Of a stretch of 64,000 bases of DNA, positions 54,721 to 61,611 are shown piece by piece. Location of the stretch: the NCBI RefSeq assembly GCF_003816055.1, contig NZ_CP033906.1, positions 1,550,001-1,614,000 on the forward strand, in the 5' to 3' direction. The stretch comes from Bacillus sp. FJAT-42376 (GTDB lineage Bacteria; Bacillota; Bacilli; Bacillales; Bacillaceae). A program made the position numbers and the translations under genes. Positions within the stretch are counted from its first letter, which is position 1. Each line of letters starts with the position of its first letter. A model generated the notes under the pieces. That model saw nothing but the letters and a program-made list of their open reading frames with translations. It was not told the DNA's origin and searched no databases.

Positions 54721-55623
54721 ATGAAATTTGCATCAGCACGGCTGAATGGAAGAACATTTATCGGATTAATCCAAAATGAGGAGCAAATTTTCGACCTGCA
54801 AAGAGCGGAGAAAAAGTTTTTCGAAATGGAAACCATTTCAGGAAATCTCGAGGACTGTATTTTAGACGGGGATAAGTTTATCAGTCAGGCTCAAGTGTTA
54901 GAGCAGAGATTACTAAAGTCAGATGATCATCAGGAATTGGTGTACTCCTTGTCAGATGTGGATTTGCTTGCGCCCATCCCGAGGCCGCGCAAAAACGTCT
55001 TTTGCGTAGGGAAAAACTATCGGGAGCATGCGGTGGAAATGGGCAGTGAAGCAGATATTCCGAAGTTTGTGATGCTCTTTTCAAAGGCGCCGACATCGGT
55101 CATCGGGCACGGCGATTTAATTGATCCGCATACCCATATCACGCAGGAGCTCGATTATGAAGGAGAGCTTGCTGTCATTATCGGAAAAAAGGGCAAACAG
55201 ATTTCGGTAGAAGACGCACTGGATTATGTATTCGGCTATTCCATCGTGAATGATATTACCGCAAGAAATCTACAGGCCAATCACAAACAGTTTCTTCTTG
55301 GGAAAAGTTTGGATACCTCCTGCCCGTTCGGACCGTTTATAGTACATAAATCAGCGATACCGGATCCCCATGATTTGCATATTGAGACGCGTGTTAATGG
55401 GGAAATCCGTCAAACCGGCTATACCGGTGACATGATTTTCTCTATCGCCTCCATCATTTCGACGATCTCACAGGGGACAACGCTTGAGCCGGGAGATATT
55501 ATCGCCACAGGAACACCAAGCGGAGTAGGAAAAGGCTTTAACCCTCCGAAGTTCCTTAAGTCAGGTGATATGATTGAAATCTCGATCAGCGGAATCGGGA
55601 CCCTGGAAAATGGTGTGAATTAA
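54721..55623 (+). CDS. yisK: Fumarylacetoacetate hydrolase family protein YisK
   Basis: A 300-aa protein of the FAH superfamily. Conserved parts: KNVFCVGKNYREHAVEMGSE, the metal-binding TQELDYEGELAVIIGKKGK, IVNDITARNLQANHKQFLLG then KSLDTSCPFGPF, and IIATGTPSGVGKGFNPPKFL. B. subtilis YisK, almost the same length, is an oxaloacetate decarboxylase whose overproduction affects cell shape. In-frame ATGs at 54700 and 54706 are ignored because MKFA at 54721 is the conserved start and GGGGG lies 8 nt upstream. Strong terminator follows. Confidence 0.93.
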   Translation: MKFASARLNGRTFIGLIQNEEQIFDLQRAEKKFFEMETISGNLEDCILDGDKFISQAQVLEQRLLKSDDHQELVYSLSDVDLLAPIPRPRKNVFCVGKNYREHAVEMGSEADIPKFVMLFSKAPTSVIGHGDLIDPHTHITQELDYEGELAVIIGKKGKQISVEDALDYVFGYSIVNDITARNLQANHKQFLLGKSLDTSCPFGPFIVHKSAIPDPHDLHIETRVNGEIRQTGYTGDMIFSIASIISTISQGTTLEPGDIIATGTPSGVGKGFNPPKFLKSGDMIEISISGIGTLENGVN

Positions 55624-55662
55624 AAAAACTCCCTCCAGCCTTTCGTCTGGAGGGAGTTTTTT
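55623..55662 (+). terminator. Terminator of yisK
   Basis: 16-bp stem, AAAAAACTCCCTCCAG with its complement CTGGAGGGAGTTTTTT, and an 8-nt loop. One of the strongest in the window. Confidence 0.92.
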
Positions 55663-55688
55663 GACGAGTTTCCCCGACTGTATGGTGT

Positions 55689-55719
55689 AAAAAAGCCCCC
55701 CGGTGCAGGAGGGCTTTTT
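55689..55719 (-). terminator. Terminator of rocD
   Basis: AAAAAAGCCC / GGGCTTTTT stem just 5 bp beyond the rocD stop codon; T run on the minus strand. Confidence 0.8.
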
Positions 55720-55723
55720 CCGT

Positions 55724-56920
55724 TTATTTAGAAAGAACTTGGAATACCTTTTCTATTGCCCAGTCCAGGTCTTCTTTCGAAATGGTCAGCGGCGGTGCGA
55801 AACGGATAACCGTATCGTGTGTTTCTTTGCAGAGCAGTCCGGCTTCCTTCAGTTTTTCACAGTATGGACGCGCTTCTTCATGAAGCTCGACGCCGATGAA
55901 CAGCCCTTTTCCGCGCACTTCTTTGATGACCGGATTATCGATTTCCTTTAACCGTTCCTGGAAGTAGTTTCCGAGCTCCAGCGAGCGTCCGGCCAGGTTT
56001 TCGTCAATCAGGACGTCAAGTGCTGCGATGGAAACGGCACAGGCAAGAGGGTTCCCTCCGAATGTCGAACCGTGTGAGCCGGGATTAAAGACACCTAAAA
56101 TGTCTTTATTTGCAGCTACGCAGGAAATCGGGAAGACCCCGCCGCCCAGTGCTTTTCCGAGAATGTACATATCCGGTTCAATCTGCTCCCAATTGCATGT
56201 GAACATTTTTCCGGAGCGTCCGAGTCCGCATTGAATTTCATCTGCCACAAACAGGACGTTGTTGTCTTTGCAGATTTGAAGGGCTTTTGTTAAGAAGCCT
56301 TCCTCCGGAATATTGATTCCGGCTTCGCCTTGGATCGGTTCGATGATGAAGGCGGCTGTGTGGGGAGTGATTGCCGCTTCAAGCGCCTCCAGATCTCCGT
56401 ATGGAATGACCTTAATCCCAGGGAGCATCGGACCGAATCCGCGTTTGTATTCTTCGCTTGAAGACATGGAAACAGCAGCCATTGTCCGGCCATGGAAGTT
56501 GTCCTCGCAGACGATGATTTCCGCCTGGTCCGTTACGACACCCTTCACATCGTATGCCCAGCGCCGGGCTGTTTTGACCGCAGTTTCCACTGCTTCCGCT
56601 CCGGTATTCATAGGAAGAACCATATCTTTCCCTGTCAGCTCTGCCACTTTTTCATACCACGGACCAAGCTGGTCATTATGAAAAGCCCGGGATGTCAGGG
56701 TGATGCGGTCTGCCTGATCTTTCAATGCCTGAATGATTTTAGGATGGCGGTGCCCCTGGTTTACGGCAGAATAAGCACTAAGCATGTCCATATATTTATT
56801 GCCTTCAGGATCCTCTACCCACACACCTTCTGCTTTAGAGATTACGATTGGCAGCGGGTGATAGTTGTTGGCTCCGAACTTTTCGGTTTGTTCGATTACG
56901 TGTGAAGTTTTAGTCGTCAT
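55724..56920 (-). CDS. rocD: Ornithine aminotransferase
   Basis: A 398-aa PLP-dependent class III aminotransferase converting ornithine and 2-oxoglutarate to glutamate semialdehyde and glutamate, a step of arginine catabolism. The PLP lysine is K256 in [16 protein letters not shown], with [16 protein letters not shown] (aspartate contacting the pyridine), [20 protein letters not shown] and [13 protein letters not shown]. Close to B. subtilis RocD, but the gene is not beside rocR/rocABC here. GGAGGG lies 7 nt before the ATG at 56920; an upstream in-frame codon at 56962 is unsupported. A half-site resembling a cre element is at 56948-56961. Confidence 0.93.
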   Translation of the reverse strand: MTTKTSHVIEQTEKFGANNYHPLPIVISKAEGVWVEDPEGNKYMDMLSAYSAVNQGHRHPKIIQALKDQADRITLTSRAFHNDQLGPWYEKVAELTGKDMVLPMNTGAEAVETAVKTARRWAYDVKGVVTDQAEIIVCEDNFHGRTMAAVSMSSSEEYKRGFGPMLPGIKVIPYGDLEALEAAITPHTAAFIIEPIQGEAGINIPEEGFLTKALQICKDNNVLFVADEIQCGLGRSGKMFTCNWEQIEPDMYILGKALGGGVFPISCVAANKDILGVFNPGSHGSTFGGNPLACAVSIAALDVLIDENLAGRSLELGNYFQERLKEIDNPVIKEVRGKGLFIGVELHEEARPYCEKLKEAGLLCKETHDTVIRFAPPLTISKEDLDWAIEKVFQVLSK

Positions 56921-57230
56921 GCGTTTCCCTCCGTTTATAAAAATTGAGTGCAGCGCTTTCAATAGTTAGAAAATTAACACCTATCTATACAATATATCAG
57001 GAGGGGCAAGATGACAATAGAGCGGATTTTGCCAGTAAACGCGGCATTCAGCGAGGATGAATATTTATCCGGCTGAGTGATCACGTTCAGCCTCATAACG
57101 GCCATTCAGCGAATATTTATCCAGCACTCTTTTAACAAAACCGCCGAAAAAGGTTTTCTATTAAAAAGGGGATTAGCCTGGAGGAGCAGAATAACAGGAA
57201 GAAGAACAGCAAGACGGGAAGGGTGGGAAA
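56921..57230. other. Divergent intergenic region between rocD and the small membrane gene
   Basis: Holds the rocD upstream region, a TACAAT at 56988 that could be a -10 box, the short candidate reading frame at 57011-57076, and a direct repeat: CATTCAGCGA-GGAT-GAATATTTATCC (57047-57070) recurs as CATTCAGCGAATATTTATCC (57102-57121). Confidence 0.45.
57011..57076 (+). CDS. Candidate 21-codon small ORF
   Basis: ATG at 57011, stop at 57074-57076, product MTIERILPVNAAFSEDEYLS plus G. It has a near-perfect AGGAGGGG site 5 nt upstream and a TACAAT 18 nt further up. No homolog is known to me. It could be a leader peptide or chance; its last part is duplicated without the ATG about 50 bp downstream. 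Confidence 0.3.
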   Translation: MTIERILPVNAAFSEDEYLSG

Positions 57231-57461
57231 ATGAAACAGACACATGAAACACAGCCGTCAAAATCTTTTGATGGAACAGAAGACCAAGTCTTTTCTCCTG
57301 TAGAAGACCTTCAGCGAATGGAGGGCACCTCGCCTCTAAATAAGAATGCCTTTGTAAATGCAAGCGGTCTTCCGAAAGGGGTGAAAGTTACGGGGTATAT
57401 TTTGCTGGGCATGTTTGGATTGATGATCCTGGCTGCTCTTCTTTTGAATGTTTTACAATGA
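57231..57461 (+). CDS. Small single-helix membrane protein
   Basis: A 76-aa protein that I do not recognise. The first 50 residues are polar (KQTHETQPSKSFDGTEDQVF...) and a single C-terminal membrane helix follows (about residues 54-75, VTGYILLGMFGLMILAALLL), so it is probably tail-anchored with a cytoplasmic head. AAGGGTGGG lies 3-4 nt before the ATG. It precedes yisL in the same direction with a 89-bp gap; they may share a transcript. Confidence 0.6.
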   Translation: MKQTHETQPSKSFDGTEDQVFSPVEDLQRMEGTSPLNKNAFVNASGLPKGVKVTGYILLGMFGLMILAALLLNVLQ

Positions 57462-57550
57462 AAGCGGTGTTCTTATTCTATCGTCTGCCTCCCCATTTCG
57501 TGGTAAGATGAAAAGTGTAGAATTTTGACAGAAAAGGAGGGGGGACTAAA

Positions 57551-57907
57551 ATGATTCATATGCATATCACTTCATGGCTTTTAGGACTGATTTTGTTTTT
57601 TGCGGCATACTTTTTACATACTTCCGGAAACGCGAAGGCTTCTAAAATCGTTCATATGATTTTAAGAGTGTTCTATATTCTCATTATTGTGTCCGGAGTC
57701 GTTGTCATGCTGGGTGTGTCCAATCTAAATGCAGAATACATCATTAAAGGTCTTGGCGGCTTGTGGCTCGTTGCTTCTATGGAAATGATTCTCGTCCGCT
57801 TGAAAAAAGGAAAACCAGTCAGAGCGTTCTGGATTCAGTTTTTCATTGCGCTCGTGATTGTGCTGCTGCTTGGATGGCGTTTGCCTCTGGGTGTTCTTCA
57901 TATGTAA
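57551..57907 (+). CDS. yisL: Membrane protein YisL (DUF1516)
   Basis: A 118-aa integral membrane protein with four helices, the same length as B. subtilis YisL: MHITSWLLGLILFFAAYFLH, KIVHMILRVFYILIIVSGVV, YIIKGLGGLWLVASMEMILV and FWIQFFIALVIVLLLGWRLP. Function unknown. GGAGGGGGG lies 6 nt before the ATG. Its place between yisK and yisN is as in B. subtilis. Confidence 0.88.
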   Translation: MIHMHITSWLLGLILFFAAYFLHTSGNAKASKIVHMILRVFYILIIVSGVVVMLGVSNLNAEYIIKGLGGLWLVASMEMILVRLKKGKPVRAFWIQFFIALVIVLLLGWRLPLGVLHM

Positions 57908-57915
57908 AAGCAAGA

Positions 57916-57957
57916 TAAAAAGTCTGCTCCCGACGTTGAATGGGGGCAGACTTTTTT
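57916..57957. terminator. Bidirectional terminator between yisL and yisN
   Basis: AAAAAGTCTGC-CCC / GGG-GCAGACTTTTTT stem with a short bulge; convergent genes on either side. Confidence 0.8.
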
Positions 57958-58516
57958 ATTTCTTCAGCAGCAGAATCGAGCGCTTGCCAAGACTTGTCGT
58001 GAATTCGTAGCGGTCCAATACATCCTCAGTCGGCATGCGGTGATGCTGAACGCCGCAAATGCTGTCCTCGTTGTCAAACTGATAAAACGACGTGCAGGCT
58101 GTTTTCAGTTTTTTGTTCGTAAACAGCAGATGGTTGTAGCAGTAAATGCAATCGTATATCGAATAGCCGAGCTGATTCAATTCTCCGGTAAACCGGACAA
58201 GCGAATCGTCATCAAGGGAGCGCAGCATTTGTTCAAAAGCAAAGGGCAGCTTTCGGCGAATTTTAAATACATGGCTGTCAGCAATGGAATGTTCTCCGGA
58301 ATCGGTCTTGATTTTTCCGTCGGACAGCCAGATTGCCTGATACCATATTCCGTCCATCAGCATGTGCATGTCAGAAAGGTCCATCACATCGACAAGCTTT
58401 CCTTCATCTGCATCTTCTTCGAAAAACAGCCATTCTCCTTCAAAGCAGCAGATGTTGCCGGTCATACATGACCTTTCCTGTGTATGGAGCAGTTTTTTTC
58501 TTATTGAAGAAGCCAA
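57956..58516 (-). CDS. yisN: YisN family protein (DUF2777)
   Basis: A 186-aa protein of unknown function that resembles B. subtilis YisN: GNICCFEGEWLFFEEDADEG, FKIRRKLPFAFEQMLRSLDD, and the well conserved LGYSIYDCIYCYNHLLF with QFDNEDSICGVQHH. The TTG at 58516 is chosen because GGAGGG lies 6 nt upstream; an internal ATG at 58465 with GGAAAGG is the alternative (169 aa). Longer upstream reading is not supported. Confidence 0.75.
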   Translation of the reverse strand: MASSIRKKLLHTQERSCMTGNICCFEGEWLFFEEDADEGKLVDVMDLSDMHMLMDGIWYQAIWLSDGKIKTDSGEHSIADSHVFKIRRKLPFAFEQMLRSLDDDSLVRFTGELNQLGYSIYDCIYCYNHLLFTNKKLKTACTSFYQFDNEDSICGVQHHRMPTEDVLDRYEFTTSLGKRSILLLKK

Positions 58517-58832
58517 TTCGTTCCCTCCAGAGCTTAGTGTCGATCGTGCATAAACGGGCAAGTGAAATCCATCACTGAATGCTGCGGAACAGCAAGGATA
58601 GGCGGTGCAGGAATGGCCCGTAAAGCCCGGCTGGTTCATTCCCCTGCACCGGAATCGTTAAAATGCCCGCTGCCGGAAAATGATCCATTGTGTATTAACC
58701 TTTTTACCCTTAATCGGACATCTTTATGCAACAACTTCTTCATGAGGACAATTCAATCATTCATACACTGTGAATAGGATAGGTACATCAAAGCTCGCGC
58801 TCAGTGAAAAATGCTTGAAGGAGATGACGGAT
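58517..58832. other. Divergent intergenic region between yisN and asnO
   Basis: Contains an inverted repeat GGTGCAGGAATG (58604-58615) / CATTCCCCTGCACC (58637-58650) with a 2-nt bulge, a possible sporulation-type -10 element at 58762, and no convincing gene; a 71-codon open frame at 58562 lacks a ribosome binding site. Confidence 0.45.
58762..58769 (+). promoter_or_regulatory. Possible SigE -10 element of asnO
   Basis: CATACACT matches the SigE -10 pattern CATACANT. The -35 region is not convincing. B. subtilis asnO is expressed during sporulation under SigE control, which makes the match relevant. It lies 64 bp before the asnO start. Confidence 0.35.
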
Positions 58833-60674
58833 ATGTGCGGAATTACAGGTTGGGCTGATCAAAAACAGAGTCTTGCGGGAGAGCGGAATGTTGTATCTGC
58901 CATGACAGAAACCCTTTCGAAAAGAGGGCCGGACGATACGAACTTATGGTGGCAGCCGAATGTATGGTTCGGCCATAAAAGGCTTACGGTAGTGGATCCG
59001 GAGAGCGGCGTGCAGCCGATGACGAAAGAAAAAGATGGAAGAGAATATACGATTTGCTATAACGGCGAGCTTTATAACACAGAAGACATCCGCAGGGAAT
59101 TGCTCCGCAAAGGATATACGTTCAGGGGGCATTCTGACACGGAAGTTCTCCTTGCATCTTATATGGAATGGGAAGAAGACTGTCTGGATCGCTTAAATGG
59201 CATTTTTGCGTTTGCCGTATGGGATACAGCTAAAAACAGGCTCTTCATTGCGAGAGACCGGATGGGAGTCAAGCCGCTCTTTTACCGCTATGAGGATGGA
59301 GCGCTTCAATTCGGTTCAGAGCTGAAAGCCATCCTCGCGCATCCAGACGCCAAACCTTCTGTTACCAGGGAGGGCTTGTCAGAAATTATGGGGCTTGGGC
59401 CCTCCAGGACACCCGGGCATGGGGTTTTTGACGGCATAAAGGAATTAAGGCCGGCTCATGCGATGATTTATAGCCGGGACGGTTTGAAAATCTGGCGCTA
59501 CTGGAATGTGAAGAGCCGCCCTCATACAGATTCGTTTGAGGAGACGGTTGAGAAGGTCCGGTTCCTGCTGACCGATGCCGTTACCCGGCAGCTTGTGTCA
59601 GATGTCCCGCTCTGTACATTCCTGTCAGGAGGCGTGGACTCAAGTGCGATCACAGCGATTGCCGCCGAATCGTATAAAAAAGAGGGAAAAGGCAAGCTTC
59701 ATACGTACTCGATTGATTACGAGGAAAATGAGAAATTTTTTAAAGCGAACGATTTTCAGCCGAATTCAGATGGACCGTGGATTCAGAAAATGACGGATGC
59801 ATATCAGACAGAACATCACCGGAGGGTAATCAGCCAGGAAACCCTGGCGCATTTTTTAACCGAGTCGGTTGAAGTAAGGGATCTCCCGGGAATGGCGGAT
59901 ATTGATTCTTCTCTCCTCTGGTTCTGCAGGGAAATCAAGAAGGATTTTACGGTTGGGTTATCCGGTGAGTGCGCGGATGAAATATTTGGAGGGTATCCCT
60001 GGTTCCACCGCCCTGGTGAATCCGATGTATTCCCGTGGATGAGATCCACAGCGGCGAGAACGGGGCTGCTGAATGATAAATGGAGAAAAGAACTCAATCT
60101 TGCCCAATATGTTCAGGACCGATATGCCGAAACGATAGCGGAGACCCCGGTGCTCGAGGGAGAGAGTGAAACCGATGCGAAACGCCGGGAGCTGTTTTAT
60201 CTAAACATTCTCTGGTTTATGACGACGCTGCTTGACCGGAAAGACCGGATGAGTATGGGGGCAAGTCTTGAAGTGCGTGTTCCATTTGCCGATCATCGTC
60301 TCGTTGAATACGTGTGGAATATTCCGTGGGAGATGAAGATGCACGGCAACAGGGAAAAAGGGATTCTCAGAAAAGCGCTGGAAGGCATCCTGCCGGAGGA
60401 AGTGCTTTACCGCAAAAAAAGTCCGTACCCGAAGACCTATCACCCCGCTTATACAAAAGCGGTGCGGACCATTCTCGAAGACAGCCTGAAGCATAAAGAT
60501 TCGATTCTGCATGAACTGTTTGCAAGAGAAAAACTGGACCGTCTTATTGAGACTAACGGGAGTGACTTCGGAACACCTTGGTTCGGCCAGCTGATGAGCG
60601 GACCTCAGCTTCTCGCCCATCTTGGACAGATTCACATTTGGGCAGAGCGGTATCATGTTCAAATTAAAGCTTAA
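58833..60674 (+). CDS. asnO: Asparagine synthetase (glutamine-hydrolysing) AsnO
   Basis: A 613-aa enzyme that makes asparagine from aspartate, glutamine and ATP. The mature N-terminus CGITGWADQKQ provides the class II glutaminase nucleophile (Cys2), with RGPDDTNLW and YNGELYN motifs; the synthetase domain has the PP-loop SGGVDS (265-270) and LSGECADEIFGGYPWF. The ATG at 58833 is fixed by this cysteine and AAGGAG upstream; the in-frame start at 58770 would bury the catalytic cysteine. Length and order after yisN match B. subtilis AsnO (YisO). Confidence 0.95.
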   Translation: MCGITGWADQKQSLAGERNVVSAMTETLSKRGPDDTNLWWQPNVWFGHKRLTVVDPESGVQPMTKEKDGREYTICYNGELYNTEDIRRELLRKGYTFRGHSDTEVLLASYMEWEEDCLDRLNGIFAFAVWDTAKNRLFIARDRMGVKPLFYRYEDGALQFGSELKAILAHPDAKPSVTREGLSEIMGLGPSRTPGHGVFDGIKELRPAHAMIYSRDGLKIWRYWNVKSRPHTDSFEETVEKVRFLLTDAVTRQLVSDVPLCTFLSGGVDSSAITAIAAESYKKEGKGKLHTYSIDYEENEKFFKANDFQPNSDGPWIQKMTDAYQTEHHRRVISQETLAHFLTESVEVRDLPGMADIDSSLLWFCREIKKDFTVGLSGECADEIFGGYPWFHRPGESDVFPWMRSTAARTGLLNDKWRKELNLAQYVQDRYAETIAETPVLEGESETDAKRRELFYLNILWFMTTLLDRKDRMSMGASLEVRVPFADHRLVEYVWNIPWEMKMHGNREKGILRKALEGILPEEVLYRKKSPYPKTYHPAYTKAVRTILEDSLKHKDSILHELFAREKLDRLIETNGSDFGTPWFGQLMSGPQLLAHLGQIHIWAERYHVQIKA

Positions 60675-60747
60675 ACGAAGGTGTACGGTCTGGAAAAGTA
60701 ACATAATGGATTAAAGAACGGGGCTGTCAGAAAAGTCCCGATTAGAG

Positions 60748-60784
60748 AAAACAGCGACTCGCTTATAGCGGGTCCCTGTTTTTG
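60748..60784 (+). terminator. Terminator of asnO
   Basis: AAAACAG-GAC-CGC / GCG-GTC-CTGTTTTT stem with three mismatches, loop TTATA, T run. Moderately strong. Confidence 0.65.
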
Positions 60785-60925
60785 TTTAAAGATAATAGAA
60801 GCGGAAGGGCGGGTGAATCCTGGAATCCGCGCGGCGAGGAGAAAGGTAATCCGGTCTTTTTTGCATAAAGGAGAATCAAAATGTTGCGGGCGAAAAGTGA
60901 ATGTGATATCTTTAATTACATAAAT

Positions 60926-60948
60926 TGACCAAAATACTATTTCAGTCA
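60926..60948. promoter_or_regulatory. Predicted TetR operator, copy 3 (before second tetR)
   Basis: TGACCA-N11-CAGTCA, 23 bp long, 17 bp before the second TetR start codon. Same layout as the sites at 10195, 10834 and 61566. Confidence 0.6.
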
Positions 60949-60965
60949 GGAAGTGTTGAATTTAT

Positions 60966-61538
60966 ATGTCTGTTGACCGCCGAAGGCAAATTATCGACGC
61001 AGCTACAAAATCTTTTTCGATGTTTGGCTACAAAGCAACAACGATGGATCAGGTTGCGAAATTAGCCAATGTAGGGAAGGGAACCATCTATACGTTTTTC
61101 AAGAATAAGGATGAGCTGTTTCATGACATTGTGTCGGTCATGGTAAAAGAAATGATTCTTGAGGCAGAGGACGCCATCAACCCTGACGAAAGTTTCGGAG
61201 AAAATGTTCATGCGGCTCTGTACCGGATCCTCGAATTCCGGAGCGAGCATCAGCTGATGCTGAAGCTCCTGCAGGAAGAAAAAGAAATGGGCACCCTTGC
61301 CGTTCTGGAGATGCTCAATCACATAGAAAATCAGATTATCGAGTACTTAAAAACAAAGATTGAAACTGCGCAGAAAAAGGGTCTGATCAGGGAAGCGGAT
61401 TCTGAAATTACAGCCTTTCTGTTCTTACGAACGTACATTGCTCTTGTTTCAGACTGGGAGCGCAGACACAAGCCATTATCGTCTGAAAAAATTGCTGAGG
61501 TAATGAAGATTTACATTTTGGAAGGATTGTCGAAATAG
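60966..61538 (+). CDS. TetR family regulator, second YhgD-type copy
   Basis: A 190-aa TetR protein very like the product of 10237-10836: SVDRRRQIIDAATKSFSMFG, YKATTMDQVAKLANVGKGTI and YTFFKNKDELFHDIV form the helix-turn-helix region, and the C-terminal domain ends with WERRHKPLSSEKIAEVMKIY. The DNA-recognition segment (TMDxVAKxANVGKGTIYTFF) is nearly identical in both, which agrees with the shared operator. AGGAAGTG lies about 12 nt before the ATG. It precedes a second yhgE. Confidence 0.88.
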   Translation: MSVDRRRQIIDAATKSFSMFGYKATTMDQVAKLANVGKGTIYTFFKNKDELFHDIVSVMVKEMILEAEDAINPDESFGENVHAALYRILEFRSEHQLMLKLLQEEKEMGTLAVLEMLNHIENQIIEYLKTKIETAQKKGLIREADSEITAFLFLRTYIALVSDWERRHKPLSSEKIAEVMKIYILEGLSK

Positions 61539-61565
61539 GATAATCCTCATTTTTTCAGAATGAAA

Positions 61566-61588
61566 TGACCATATGATTAAATTAGTCA
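61566..61588. promoter_or_regulatory. Predicted TetR operator, copy 4 (before second yhgE)
   Basis: TGACCA-N11-TAGTCA, 23 bp long, between the second tetR stop and the AAGGAGG of the second yhgE. Confidence 0.6.
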
Positions 61589-61611
61589 TCTATTCAATTA
61601 AGGAGGCAGCC

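Noticed and set aside
56492..56905. 137-codon plus-strand frame opposite rocD
   Set aside because: Antisense to a clear ornithine aminotransferase; no ribosome binding site.
56934..56962. TTGAAA-N17-TATAAA on the minus strand before rocD
   Set aside because: The -10 box would end only 14 nt before the ATG, so the ribosome binding site GGAGGG would be at or before the transcription start. Probably chance, although the overlapping cre-like half-site is noted under rocD.
58562..58777. 71-codon plus-strand frame before asnO
   Set aside because: No ribosome binding site, includes the inverted repeat at 58604-58650, and the protein has no recognisable feature.
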